Below the pieces are notes generated by a model. The model did no database searches. It was given only the letters and a program-made list of their open reading frames with translations, and was not told the origin of the DNA. The position numbers and the translations under genes were made by a program. Positions 45,004 through 53,269 of a stretch of 64,000 bases of DNA are shown piece after piece. The first letter of the stretch is position 1; every line of letters begins with the position of its first letter. Source of the DNA: DASXAI01 sp963798445 (lineage in GTDB: Bacteria > Actinomycetota > Acidimicrobiia > Acidimicrobiales > Ilumatobacteraceae); the NCBI GenBank assembly GCA_963798445.1, contig CAWCTH010000003.1, positions 1-64,000 on the forward strand, read 5' to 3'.

Positions 45004-46421
45004 GCCGGGGCTTTCGTGCGCCGGCCCGCGCGGCTGGCCCGGCGGTGCTCGCCGGCCGTGGGATGCACGATGTGGACCGGCGCATCCGCCACGACCTTCC
45101 GCGCGCGACGTCTGGCCTCCTCGAGCAGCTGCCGGGCGTCCCAGTCGACCGGCCAGCCCCGCCACAGCCGTGGCCGTCCGCCGACGACCACCGCCAGGAT
45201 CTGGTCCCGGTTGGCCAGCCTCACCACCTCCCACTCCAGGTCCCAGGACGGCAGCATCTCCGGTACGGCGAGATCGACCAACAGGTAGTCGGCGGCCGTG
45301 CCCTCGGTGATGGAGCCGGTGACGCCGCGCAGGCCCGCGGCGGCCGCGCCTCCAACGGTGGCGTGGTCGAGCCAGGTCCAGCCACCCCCGCTGGAGGAGT
45401 CGCCGGTCTGGGCGCCGTAGGCGAACCGCTGTGCGGTCTCGGCGGCGTCCATCAGCCGGAACCCGTCCCCGCGCGTGCCGTCGGTGCCGATGCCGAACCG
45501 GATGCCCTGCGCGGCGAAGGTCAACGCCGCCGCGACGGCGTTGCCCTTCCAGGAGCTCGCCACGGGGTTGTAGCTCACGGCCGTGTCGGAGTCGCGGAGC
45601 ATGGTGATCTCGGTCGGGGTCAGGAGCGTGACATGGGCCAGCAGGCACTGCGGACCGAGAACCCCGTCGTCGAACAGGACTTCCAGCGGACGCCGGCCGT
45701 GCCGCTCCAGGGAGCGTTCCACCGCAGCGAGGTGCTCGTTCACGTGGGTCTGGAAGACCGCACCCCGGCTGCGGCACAGGTCGGACACGGCGGCCAGGGT
45801 GGGCGCCGTCGCCGCTTCGGGGATCGACACCGCGAGCGACGGGTGGATCAGGTCGTGCCGGTTCCAGCGGTCGAGGTGAGCCTGCGCGCGAGCCAGCATG
45901 GTGTCGTGGGGTTCGGTGCCGCCGTCCGCTCGCAGGTCGTTGCAGATCATGCCGAGGACGCAGCGGATCCCCGCGTCGGTGGTCGCCTCCGCGACCACGC
46001 CGACGTCCGGTTCCATCCGGGTGCCGGCGTCGCAGACGGTGGTGAAGCCACCCCGCAACGACTCGAGCGCGGCGAGCTTGCCGGCCAGGTAGGCGGTCTC
46101 CTCGTCCAGGCCGGCCTCGAGGGGCACCCACACCCGCCGGAAGATCTCCGACGGCTCACCGAACACCAACGCCTTGCCGAACGACTGGGTCAGATGGTGG
46201 TGCGTGTCCACCAGGCCCGGCATCAGGAGCGTCTCGTCCAGCCTCAACGGGGTGAGGTCCGGATGACGGCTCCCCACGGCCTCCCTCGGGCCGACCTCCG
46301 CGAAGACACCGTGCCGGACCAGGACGGCGTGGTGGCGGGTAGCCCCGTCCGGCAGCAGCACCCACTCGGGTTCGAGGAGCAGCTCGTCCTGGTCGAGCCG
46401 GCTGTGGTCGAAGGTGGTCAT
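45000..46421 (-). CDS. amidohydrolase, nucleobase-deaminase-like
   Basis: 473 aa. Metal ligands sit in MPGLVDTHHHLTQSFGKA (HxH) and FQTHVNEHLAAVERSLE, plus His in CLLAHVTLLTPTEITML and Asp in GIRFGIGTDGTRGDGFRLMD; DTAVSYNPVASSWKGN is the substrate loop. This resembles cytosine/8-oxoguanine deaminases and AtzB/TrzN-type hydrolases. Next to an NCS2 nucleobase permease, so a purine or pyrimidine-like substrate is likely. The C-terminal tail is basic. Confidence 0.88.
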   Translation of the reverse strand: MTTFDHSRLDQDELLLEPEWVLLPDGATRHHAVLVRHGVFAEVGPREAVGSRHPDLTPLRLDETLLMPGLVDTHHHLTQSFGKALVFGEPSEIFRRVWVPLEAGLDEETAYLAGKLAALESLRGGFTTVCDAGTRMEPDVGVVAEATTDAGIRCVLGMICNDLRADGGTEPHDTMLARAQAHLDRWNRHDLIHPSLAVSIPEAATAPTLAAVSDLCRSRGAVFQTHVNEHLAAVERSLERHGRRPLEVLFDDGVLGPQCLLAHVTLLTPTEITMLRDSDTAVSYNPVASSWKGNAVAAALTFAAQGIRFGIGTDGTRGDGFRLMDAAETAQRFAYGAQTGDSSSGGGWTWLDHATVGGAAAAGLRGVTGSITEGTAADYLLVDLAVPEMLPSWDLEWEVVRLANRDQILAVVVGGRPRLWRGWPVDWDARQLLEEARRRARKVVADAPVHIVHPTAGEHRRASRAGRRTKAPA

Positions 46422-47908
46422 CGGCCCGGACCCTCCTCCGCGCCTGCCGCCACGCCGCCGATGCGCGAAGCGCGGTCGTCCACCGGCTCGCCGACCTCGT
46501 GCGGCCCGGCCTGCTCGGCGGATGGTGCCGCCACCGACTGGTGATGCTCGTCGTGCGCGAGCTGCGTGATGTCGCCCTCCGGGACGTCGTCGGCCCGGCC
46601 TCCCAGGTGGTGGAAGACGAAGTTGAGGAAGGCCGCGACGAAGGCCCCCATCGCGACCCCGCTGCCCAGCAGGATGCGGACGTCGCCCGGGAACTTGTCG
46701 TAGAAGCCGGGGATGAGGATGGGCAGCAGCCCGACGGCGAAGGCGACCGCCGCGATGACCATGTTGGACTGCTGGTGGAAGTCGACCTTGCGGAGCAGCT
46801 GGATGCCCAGCACCATCACGATGGCGTAGACGACCAGCGCCGTGCCTCCGACCACGGGTGCCGGGATCACGCTGATGATCCGCCCGATCGGCGCGACGAC
46901 ACCGACGACGATGAGGATCACGCCTGCGGTCAGGGTGACGAACCGGCTGCGAACACCACTGACCCGCACGATGCCGATGTTCTCCCCACTCGTGACCATC
47001 AAGGGGGTACCGAAGAGACCTCCGACGAGGGAGGTCAAGCCGTCCCCGCGGATCGTGCGGCTGGCCGAGCGCTTGATGTCGATCTCCTTGCCGACGATCT
47101 CCGCGTTGACGACGGTCTGCCCGGTGGCCTCGGCCATCGACGCGATGCTGAAGATCATCAATGGGATCGCCGCCACGATGTCGAAGTGCGGGGTACCGAA
47201 GGGCAGCAGCGTCGGCGCGCTCAGCACGGGCCCCACCCCGACTGTGTCGACGCCCTCTGCGGCACCGGCGACGAACGCCACGAGGGTCCCGGCGACCAGC
47301 CCGAGCAACACCGACAGCTGAGCCAGGCCTCCCCGCAGCACCCGGAAGAACAGCACGGTGAACCCGATGGTCACCAACGCCAGCAGGATGCCGCTCGGTC
47401 GCCCGAAGCCCGGTGACCCGGGCTGCCCGGTCACCAGCAGCCCCGACACCCGGATGAGGTTCACGCCGATGATGACGATCATGGTGCCGATGACGACCGT
47501 CGGAAAGTACTTCAGCAGCCTGGCGAACAGCGGCAACGCCACGAAGTAGAAGACCGCGGCGAGGATCACCGCTCCTACCGCGGTGCGGATGTCGTACTGC
47601 TTGGCGATGCCGAGGAACAGCACGATGGGCGCACCACCGGGAAGCATCACGAACGGCAGCCGGGCGCCGAACTTCCAGGGCCCCCAGGACTGCAGGATCG
47701 TTCCCAGACCGGACAGGACGAACGTGGCGCTGAGCAGGTTCACGGTGAGCGCCGCGGGCAGGTTGAGCGTCTGGCTGACGAGGAAGACGGCGGAGATGGG
47801 CGAAGCCGCCATCACGAACACGTGCTGGATGCCCAACGGGACCATCCGCCGCAGCGGGAGGATCTCGTCGACGGGGTGTGGAGCTGTGGCTGCCCGAGGC
47901 ATGGTCAC
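46418..47908 (-). CDS. NCS2-family nucleobase:cation symporter
   Basis: 496 aa with about 14 hydrophobic segments. LGIQHVFVMAASPISAVFLV opens the fold. The NAT signature region is VTSGENIGIVRVSGVRSR, preceded by MAEATGQTVVNAEIVGKEID. The C-terminal 70 residues are hydrophilic. Transports uracil, xanthine or related bases with protons. First gene of a three-gene operon; overlaps the deaminase by 4 nt. A LacI-type operator lies about 143 bp upstream. Confidence 0.93.
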   Translation of the reverse strand: MTMPRAATAPHPVDEILPLRRMVPLGIQHVFVMAASPISAVFLVSQTLNLPAALTVNLLSATFVLSGLGTILQSWGPWKFGARLPFVMLPGGAPIVLFLGIAKQYDIRTAVGAVILAAVFYFVALPLFARLLKYFPTVVIGTMIVIIGVNLIRVSGLLVTGQPGSPGFGRPSGILLALVTIGFTVLFFRVLRGGLAQLSVLLGLVAGTLVAFVAGAAEGVDTVGVGPVLSAPTLLPFGTPHFDIVAAIPLMIFSIASMAEATGQTVVNAEIVGKEIDIKRSASRTIRGDGLTSLVGGLFGTPLMVTSGENIGIVRVSGVRSRFVTLTAGVILIVVGVVAPIGRIISVIPAPVVGGTALVVYAIVMVLGIQLLRKVDFHQQSNMVIAAVAFAVGLLPILIPGFYDKFPGDVRILLGSGVAMGAFVAAFLNFVFHHLGGRADDVPEGDITQLAHDEHHQSVAAPSAEQAGPHEVGEPVDDRASRIGGVAAGAEEGPGR

Positions 47909-48050
47909 TCCTTCATCAACGCCTCCCCGACGCTGAGCCCTGCCGGCTCACGTCGCGGGAACGGGGCGTGCGGAGTCATGCGGCATCGACCGGCCGCAGG
48001 ACTGGGTCGTGATGGGCCCGCCGCACCGTTCGCCGCGGCCCGAGTGCTTG

Positions 48051-48066
48051 CCCAAATCGATTTGGG
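48051..48066. promoter_or_regulatory. perfect 16-bp LacI-type operator upstream of the permease operon
   Basis: CCCAAATCGATTTGGG is an exact palindrome with the central CG that LacI/GalR regulators require. It lies 143 bp upstream of the permease start. The only LacI-type gene nearby is 43277-44315, at the other end of the same gene cluster. Binding is inference. Confidence 0.75.
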
Positions 48067-48445
48067 TACCGGTACGGTGACAGGCGCCGCGAGCCCTTGT
48101 CAAGAGGTCGACGGACACCGCTCGACGCGCTCGGCGAGCTGTGCACCCGGGGCTGGAGCAACTGCAGACGCCCAGGCGAGATCGGCCAGCTCCTGCCGGG
48201 CACCGGAGATCGGCACCAGCTTCTGGGGCCCGCCCTCGGTGTGCAGGGGTGGGTGCGCGCCCACGTGCCGACGCTCATCTCGACGTCCGTGATGCCGTGC
48301 TCGACGCACCACGCGAAGGCGTCGCGGCGGGACAGGTGCTTCACACCGGCCGTGATCCGGCTCGCCACCTGGCAGTACTTCGCCGCCAAGGCCGTGCGGG
48401 TCGCCGGTGTCCGCGTCCTCACCCTCGCCTGATCGGAGCCCAGCG

Positions 48446-48721
48446 ATGGCACTCACGTTCCCCTGGTCTCGCACGCTCGAGGCGACCGAGCCCCCGCCGG
48501 GCGTGCCGCCCACCCGATGCACGACGTGCGGCCAGCTGGTCGACCCGGAACCGGCCGCCCGGTGCTGCGGCTGCGGCCGGTGTCAGGCCGGCCCCGCTCG
48601 TGCGGGCGCGGCGGAACCTGGACCACACGCATCGGCCAGCTCGCGCCCGCCGAGCACCGCTGCGGCGGCTGCGCCATCAGCCCCAACCCGGCCGAGCACC
48701 GCCGCACGGTGCGGTTCTGAT
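48446..48721 (+). pseudogene. small Cys-rich accessory protein, frameshifted
   Basis: ATG 48446 opens MALTFPWSRTLEATEPPPGV then PPTRCTTCGQLVDPEPAARC CGCG, written here in two parts. It shifts frame near 48590 and ends GGTWTTRIGQLAPAEHRCGG then CAISPNPAEHRRTVRF, overlapping the next start. CxxC pairs suggest zinc binding. Typical of actinobacterial plasmids and ICEs. The stretch 47909-48445 upstream holds the LacI operator and no convincing gene. Confidence 0.5.
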
Positions 48722-48935
48722 GCACGCCACCACGCTCGACCGGCCACCCGATCCCCTCGACGTCCGCTGCCGCAAGTGCGGCCGCCCGGGGGCCGTGGTC
48801 GCCCCGCCCACCGGCACCCGGTGCGCCGGCTGCCGCCGCCGGCTCAAGGGGCGCTGCGGCTGCGACTGGGCAGAGCGGGTCAGCACGGCCGCACCGACGA
48901 CGTACTGGTGCCCAGGCTGCCCCCCGCGCCCATGA
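48720..48935 (+). CDS. small zinc-ribbon-like protein
   Basis: 71 aa from ATG 48720 (overlaps the previous stop). PLDVRCRKCGRPGAVVAPPT, GTRCAGCRRRLKGRCGCDWA and YWCPGCPPRP contain four CxxC or CxC pairs, enough for two zinc knuckles. Such proteins are common cargo on actinobacterial conjugative elements. Function unknown. 48936-49055 holds nothing else. Confidence 0.65.
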   Translation: MHATTLDRPPDPLDVRCRKCGRPGAVVAPPTGTRCAGCRRRLKGRCGCDWAERVSTAAPTTYWCPGCPPRP

Positions 48936-49138
48936 TCAGCACGACGCGGCGCGTGTCTCTGCCACCCGCGCGCACACCGCGGCCCCGCCCTCGACACCGG
49001 GGGCGGGGCCGCAACACACCCGAGAACTCCTGCACGGCTCGGCCTGGCCCTTACGCGTCTGAGTCTTTGCACCAGGACCCGGTTCTAATACCCAACCACT
49101 GGACGGGATAAGTTGATCATCCGTTCAGGAGGTTGAGA

Positions 49139-49480
49139 GTGTCCCAACCGAAGCCGGGCTCCAGGTCGCGCAGGCGGCTGGCTCCCTCGGAGAAGTATGA
49201 AGTGTTCGTGCAGGTCTTGACCCAGCAGGCCACCCAGCGGGAGGCGGCCGACAAGTGGGGGGTGGACCGCTCGACGATCGTGTCGATCTGTCGGATCGCG
49301 AAGCAGGGCGCGCTGGACGCGCTGGCGGCGGCGCGGCCGGGTCGGCCGGGCCGCTCGGGTAAGACGGCCGAGCAGGTCGAGCTCGATGAGGCGAAGGCGG
49401 AGATCGAGCGGCTGCGCGCGACGGTGACCGAGCAGGCCGTGGTGCTGCATCTGCAGCAGGGAAAATCGCCTTGGGACTGA
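49139..49480 (+). CDS. IS3-type transposase OrfA
   Basis: 113 aa from GTG 49139, spaced 6 nt after AGGAGG. LAPSEKYEVFVQVLTQQATQ and REAADKWGVDRSTIVSICRI form a helix-turn-helix; the C-terminal third (VELDEAKAEIERLRATVTEQ) is a leucine-zipper-like coiled coil. Near its end lies the slippery heptamer GGGAAAA in the phase needed for -1 frameshifting into OrfB. Confidence 0.88.
   Translation: MSQPKPGSRSRRRLAPSEKYEVFVQVLTQQATQREAADKWGVDRSTIVSICRIAKQGALDALAAARPGRPGRSGKTAEQVELDEAKAEIERLRATVTEQAVVLHLQQGKSPWD
49459..49465 (+). promoter_or_regulatory. programmed -1 frameshift heptamer
   Basis: G GGA AAA is read as X XXY YYZ in the OrfA frame (codons GGA at 49460 and AAA at 49463). Slipping back one base continues directly into the OrfB frame (Ile-Ala-Leu-Gly), which stays open. 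This is the classical IS3-family way to make the OrfAB transposase. I did not model a downstream stem-loop or pseudoknot. Confidence 0.7.
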
Positions 49481-50553
49481 CCGCCGGCCCGGTCCCGCCG
49501 CGGGTGGACGCGCACGTCAAGGCCGGGCTGCTCGCGCTGGTGGCACACGCGCAGGCCGAGGGCGGGTGGTCGCTGCGCACGGCGGCCGCCGCGCTCGGAC
49601 TCGACCACGTCCGGGTGCTGCGCTGGCTCGACCGAGCCGGGGCCGACCGGCTCACCGACGCCAAGCCGGGCCCGGACGTGGCGCTGCACGCCCTGCTGGA
49701 CTGGGAACGCGCCGCGATTGTCAAGCTCACCGAAGATTGGGGCGAGATCGACCGTTCCCATCGCAAGCTGGCCCACCGCGGCTCGCGGCTGCAGCTGGTC
49801 TACGTCAGCGAGTCCACGGTGCTGCGGGTACTGATCGCCCAGGGCGTTCACCTGCCCGAACGCCCCGCACGGGAGCGCCGCGACAGGCGGGCGTTCCCGC
49901 AGTGGGCCCAGCTGGTTCCCGGCGTGATCTGGATCTACGACTTCACCCACTTCGCCGGGCTGCACGGCTGGTGCGCCATCGCGGTAATCGATGTGGTGTC
50001 GCGCAAGTGGCTGTCCACGGTGGTCTCGGCGGAGGAGACCTCCACCCAGGTCGAGGTGGCGTTCACCCGCGCCCTGGTCGGCGACGGCAAGGAGTACCTG
50101 CTCGACGAGGCGCTGCTCGACGAGCTCGCCTGCGGGGTCGTCCCGGACAACGACGAGCGGGTGCCGGTGCTGCTGGCGGTGTCGGACAACGGGCCGCAGA
50201 TGACCTCCAAGGCCACCGCGGTGTTCATGGCCGGCGCCCGCATCGCCCAGCACTTCGGCCGGCCCGCCACCCCTAACGACCAGGCCTGGGTGGAGTCGTT
50301 CTTCGGCCACCTCAAGGGCGAGTTCCCACACCTGGACAAGATCGGTGACGCTGGTGAACTCGAGGCCGAACTGGATCGGCTCCAAGTGCACTACAACACC
50401 GTGCGCCTGCACGAGGGGATCGGCTACGTGACCCCCGACGACGAACACCAGGGACGAGGTGAGGCCATCCGAGCCGCCCGCCGAGCAGGCATGCAAGCCG
50501 CCCACCAAGCGCGGGTTGCCACCCGACGCGAACTACGACAAGATCACCCGTGA
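49471..50553 (+). CDS. IS3-type transposase OrfB (rve integrase)
   Basis: 360 aa by the TTG at 49471, but more likely made as a fusion after -1 frameshifting. The DDE triad is in WIYDFTHFAGLHGWCAIAVI, LLAVSDNGPQMTSKATAVFM and QAWVESFFGHLKGEFPHLDK; the C-terminal YNTVRLHEGIGYVTPDDEHQ is typical. Intact, so the element may be mobile. Confidence 0.9.
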   Translation: MGLTAGPVPPRVDAHVKAGLLALVAHAQAEGGWSLRTAAAALGLDHVRVLRWLDRAGADRLTDAKPGPDVALHALLDWERAAIVKLTEDWGEIDRSHRKLAHRGSRLQLVYVSESTVLRVLIAQGVHLPERPARERRDRRAFPQWAQLVPGVIWIYDFTHFAGLHGWCAIAVIDVVSRKWLSTVVSAEETSTQVEVAFTRALVGDGKEYLLDEALLDELACGVVPDNDERVPVLLAVSDNGPQMTSKATAVFMAGARIAQHFGRPATPNDQAWVESFFGHLKGEFPHLDKIGDAGELEAELDRLQVHYNTVRLHEGIGYVTPDDEHQGRGEAIRAARRAGMQAAHQARVATRRELRQDHP

Positions 50554-50710
50554 GGCCCCGCCAGTGGTTGGGTATTTCGAACCCCAACTGGTGCATTTTC
50601 TCAGACACACCTCGCTGGCGGGAGGCGCCGAGGATCGCCCGAGGGTCCCGGCACGTGGCCCCACTCGGTGACCGACCGCACCGGGCGGGGCCACACCATC
50701 GGAGGCAGCC

Positions 50711-50902
50711 GTGCCGGGCAGCAGGAAGTACAGCTGGACGCACAAGCGGCTCCGGGCAGCGTGGCGTCCCATCGTGGCCATGGGTACTACCCCGTGTGCC
50801 CGGTGTGGGGAGCGTATTGCCGCTGGTGCACCCTGGGATTTGGGACATTCCGATTCGATTTCTCTGTCCGGGTGGGTGCCCGCGGGTCACGGCGCGTACT
50901 GA
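50711..50902 (+). pseudogene. HNH-like small protein, 3' degraded
   Basis: 63 aa: GSRKYSWTHKRLRAAWRPIV then TTPCARCGERIAAGAPWDLG. The Lys/Arg-rich start, CxxC and PWDLGH match short HNH-associated proteins of actinobacterial phages and ICEs. The C-terminal half with the second Cys pair is replaced by unrelated residues. Directly follows the IS right end. Confidence 0.5.
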
Positions 50903-50934
50903 ACCGCCCCGGCCGGCTCGCGACCCTGGGGGCT

Positions 50935-51075
50935 GTGCTGGTGGACCGGCCGACCGACATCGAGGTGAGCGCCGAGGTGCGCGGGCGGCAACGTGTGCTG
51001 ATCGCCCTGATCGCGGCCCAGGCGAAGCACGTCGCCGCGTCGCCGGTGCAGGCGGAGCCTCGCGGGCTCAGCTGA
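50935..51075 (+). CDS. very small possible gene
   Basis: 46 aa from GTG 50935: VDRPTDIEVSAEVRGRQRVL then IALIAAQAKHVAASPVQ. Its stop overlaps an ATG of the next gene (TGATG). No ribosome site is obvious. Weak call. Confidence 0.3.
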   Translation: MLVDRPTDIEVSAEVRGRQRVLIALIAAQAKHVAASPVQAEPRGLS

Positions 51076-51113
51076 TGCGGGTCTACGGCTCCTGCTCGGC
51101 GAGGAGGGCGACG

Positions 51114-51431
51114 ATGGGGCCGCATGAGGCGGCGGCCCGCGCGCTCGCGGCCGAGCTGACCTGGCCGCTGAACCGGGTGTCGGTCACCATCGCGAAGGCG
51201 TTGCTCACGGCGGTAAGGACGCTCGACGAGCACCCCGCCGGGTTCTACCCCTACTGCGGGCCGGTCCGGGAGGTGCACGCTGCGCTGGCCGCCGCGCTCC
51301 GCGACTGCCAGCCCACCCCGAGCCTGCTCGACGAGCTGCGGGCGGCCCGGTGGGTGCGCGCCATCCGCGGTGAGGTCGTCAGCCGCGCCGAGCTGGACGC
51401 ACGCATGCAGCGGCTGCACCAGCCGGATTGA
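51114..51431 (+). CDS. small hypothetical accessory protein
   Basis: 105 aa from ATG 51114 with GAGGAG 8 nt upstream; an ATG at 51075 coupled to the previous stop is the alternative. TWPLNRVSVTIAKALLTAVR, GFYPYCGPVREVHAALAAAL and LLDELRAARWVRAIRGEVVS are helical. No family recognised. Lies in plasmid/ICE-like DNA. Confidence 0.55.
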   Translation: MGPHEAAARALAAELTWPLNRVSVTIAKALLTAVRTLDEHPAGFYPYCGPVREVHAALAAALRDCQPTPSLLDELRAARWVRAIRGEVVSRAELDARMQRLHQPD

Positions 51432-51522
51432 GCTGCGCGCCCGGTACGAAGCGCGCCGGTGCGGGGTCGGGGTCGGTGCGCCGGCGACCGGCGCGGCGGC
51501 GACCGGTCGGCGGCTCACCCCT

Positions 51523-51745
51523 CGCCGACCAGCATCCGGGCGCCGTCCAGGACGCGGGCGCGCAGCTGCTCGTCCAGGTCCCGCAGGTGGCAGCGCGAGC
51601 TCGTCGAGCACGAGCGCCAGGGCGAACGCGAAGTGCTGACCGGAAAGGCCGGCGTACCCGGCGCGGATCGCGCCCTGGCGCAGTTGCGCGGCTGCTTGCC
51701 GGATCAGGGCCCGGTCGATGTCGATCTGGCGCTCGTACTACTCCG
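51523..51745 (-). pseudogene. remnant of a small ICE-type helical protein
   Basis: The minus strand reads YERQIDIDRALIRQAAAQLR, QGAIRAGYAGLSGQHFAFAL and ALVLDELA, then out of frame RHLRDLDEQLRARVLDGARM. The putative start ATG near 51750 is also out of frame. The parent family (helical, 80-90 aa) is frequent on actinobacterial plasmids. Two indels, non-functional. Confidence 0.5.
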
Positions 51746-51817
51746 CATGTACTGCTCCCCCGTGGTCGCGCTCCTGGTGGCCGCCCGGGGGAAGCGGGTT
51801 TGACCGATGATCTACGC

Positions 51818-52189
51818 CTAAACAAGCACGTTCGCCCGCTGAGTGTTGCTCTCCTCAACGACAGCCCGGTTGATTTGCTGGATCAAGACGTCAACGACGT
51901 TCAGCTGGCTAGGCGTGATGGCCAGCGACGAGAACCCGAGTTGCGAACCCATGAAGCCGGTCCCTTCGCCCAGTTCGCCAAGATCGCCGAGCAGGCTACG
52001 CAGATCGGCGATCACTTCAGGTCGCTGGACGGCCCGCAGGGAGAGGACCTCGACGCTGACGAGCTCGCCTGCGTCGTCGTAGTTTGCCAGCAGCGATGCG
52101 CCGACTTCAGCCGTCGAGGTGATGGGCTGACCCGGTTGCAGGTCGATGGCGGCCATGTTGGCCGTGCGGTCAACGAAGACAGAGATCAT
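51818..52189 (-). CDS. DUF2283-like protein
   Basis: 123 aa from ATG 52189, chosen for the GGGAGGAG ahead of it. ISVFVDRTANMAAIDLQPGQ and SLLANYDDAGELVSVEVLSL resemble DUF2283, whose core is a beta sheet with YD..G.LV.IE. The C-terminal part is longer than usual. DUF2283 and DUF4258 genes are often neighbours and may form a toxin-antitoxin-like pair; here the DUF4258-like gene is 17 nt upstream. Confidence 0.65.
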   Translation of the reverse strand: MISVFVDRTANMAAIDLQPGQPITSTAEVGASLLANYDDAGELVSVEVLSLRAVQRPEVIADLRSLLGDLGELGEGTGFMGSQLGFSSLAITPSQLNVVDVLIQQINRAVVEESNTQRANVLV

Positions 52190-52206
52190 CTCTAGGGCTC
52201 CTCCCC

Positions 52207-52479
52207 TCATCGCTGCTCCGGTATCTGCCCAAGCCAGTATGCGGTCTTGACGACGAACTGACCACGTCCGTCATACGCTGGAGCATCGATCGGGACGCAC
52301 AGGTGACCGCCCGTGACCCACTGGTCAAGCTTGTAGGAGTCGTTCACTGGGTCGTAATCCTCGACTGGTGCGACGCGGCAAACGAACTCCACCTCAGCAT
52401 CGCTGATCCCCTTCAGCCGACACCTGTCGCGTACGTGGCCGGTGTAGATCGGCCGAGGGCGGGGCTGTGGTCCAGACAC
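52207..52479 (-). CDS. DUF4258-like protein
   Basis: 90 aa. YTGHVRDRCRLKGISDAEVE (His-Arg near the start) and PVNDSYKLDQWVTGGHLCVP with GRGQFVVKTAYWLG fit the small alpha/beta DUF4258 family, proposed RNase-like toxins. It lies between a DUF6941-like gene (3 nt upstream) and the DUF2283-like gene. The toxin idea is inference from pairing. Confidence 0.65.
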   Translation of the reverse strand: MSGPQPRPRPIYTGHVRDRCRLKGISDAEVEFVCRVAPVEDYDPVNDSYKLDQWVTGGHLCVPIDAPAYDGRGQFVVKTAYWLGQIPEQR

Positions 52480-52482
52480 TGA

Positions 52483-52890
52483 TCACTCCGGCGCCACGCC
52501 GGCGGTGACTTCAAAGGGGAGGTCGACCGCCGGTCGGCCTTCGCCGAACGCTACGGACACCACCCACTCGCCGAGGGCGTCGATCAACAGGCTCACGTTG
52601 AAGGCGCTGTTCACCAGCTTGTCAACGGCTGTGAACGAGTACTCGCCGTTGATCGTCAGTGCAGGGTCACCAGTCGGCCGCCGCACCTCCACAGTGATCG
52701 TTCCGGCAACCTCTTCGGCCGGCAGCAGTTGGGTAACGACAGCGAGGCCTATCAGGTTCGGGACCGAGGTCAGGTGTATCGCGGTGATTCCTCCGCCGAT
52801 GATGCTGAGCAGTCCAGACTTCTCGACCTTGGCGTAATCGGCGAGGAGTGCGCTTCTGATCGTGAGCGAGCTCGAAGGGGTGCCCGGCAT
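52483..52890 (-). CDS. DUF6941-like beta-rich protein
   Basis: 135 aa from ATG 52890 (52938 possible). LTIRSALLADYAKVEKSGLL, SIIGGGITAIHLTSVPNLIG and ITVEVRRPTGDPALTINGEY give alternating strands, a family of unknown function common in actinomycetes. First of a three-gene minus-strand run with the DUF4258- and DUF2283-like genes. Confidence 0.6.
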   Translation of the reverse strand: MPGTPSSSLTIRSALLADYAKVEKSGLLSIIGGGITAIHLTSVPNLIGLAVVTQLLPAEEVAGTITVEVRRPTGDPALTINGEYSFTAVDKLVNSAFNVSLLIDALGEWVVSVAFGEGRPAVDLPFEVTAGVAPE

Positions 52891-52950
52891 GGTGCCAGTC
52901 CTACACGAGATCGCTCCGTCGTCTGCGGTTGGGCACACGTCAGCCGCTTG

Positions 52951-53262
52951 TCACTCCGCCCACACCACGACCCGTGTCCCGGCCGGCGCGGGAGTGTCGA
53001 GGTCGGTGACGAGCTCGCCGTCGACGCGCAGCCGCCCGGCACCGCGTCGATCCGAACGAGGAACACGTCGCCGGCGCCGTGCTCGCCGCGGACGTCCACC
53101 CGCTTGGTGTGATCCCACTCGGTCGTGCCGTCCGGGTACCGTCGCGGCTCGGCGCAGCCGCCCTGCCCCTGTGCGCACCAGCGCGGGTGGCCGGCCCGCC
53201 GCGGCTGGGAGAGCGGCACCTGCTCGGCGCACGGGTGCAGGTACCCGCACACCAGGACCTGC
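52951..53262 (-). pseudogene. remnant of a Cys-rich accessory protein
   Basis: One frame gives CGYLHPCAEQVPLSQPRRAG, HPRWCAQGQGGCAEPRRY and DGTTEWDHTKRVDVRGEHGA; the end lies in another (LRVDGELVTDLDTPAPAGTR). It abuts the oxidoreductase remnant with no start between them, so a junction of two unrelated fragments is likely. Not recognised. Confidence 0.4.
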
Positions 53263-53269
53263 CAGCTCG

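Larger units (their letters stand above)
49055..50608 (+). mobile_element. IS3-type insertion sequence with OrfA/OrfB, apparently intact
   Basis: Ends are marked by imperfect inverted repeats starting GTCTGAG (49057 on; reverse complement at 50600-50606), then TGCACCAG, then a 16-bp perfect inner repeat AATACCCAACCACTGG (about 49086-49101 and its mate near 50561-50576). OrfA is a helix-turn-helix protein and OrfB a DDE integrase. Exact outer ends are uncertain by a few bases; only a 2-bp AC matches at both flanks, so I cannot prove a target duplication. Confidence 0.8.

Noticed and set aside
47976..48452. Open frames on both strands upstream of the zinc-ribbon genes
   Set aside because: They overlap each other and the LacI operator, and neither has a start with a ribosome site or any family signal.
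49040..50620. tRNA 3' end as attachment site, from GGTTC / GAACCCC near the IS ends
   Set aside because: The matching pieces are the two terminal inverted repeats of the IS; no tRNA body is present on either side.
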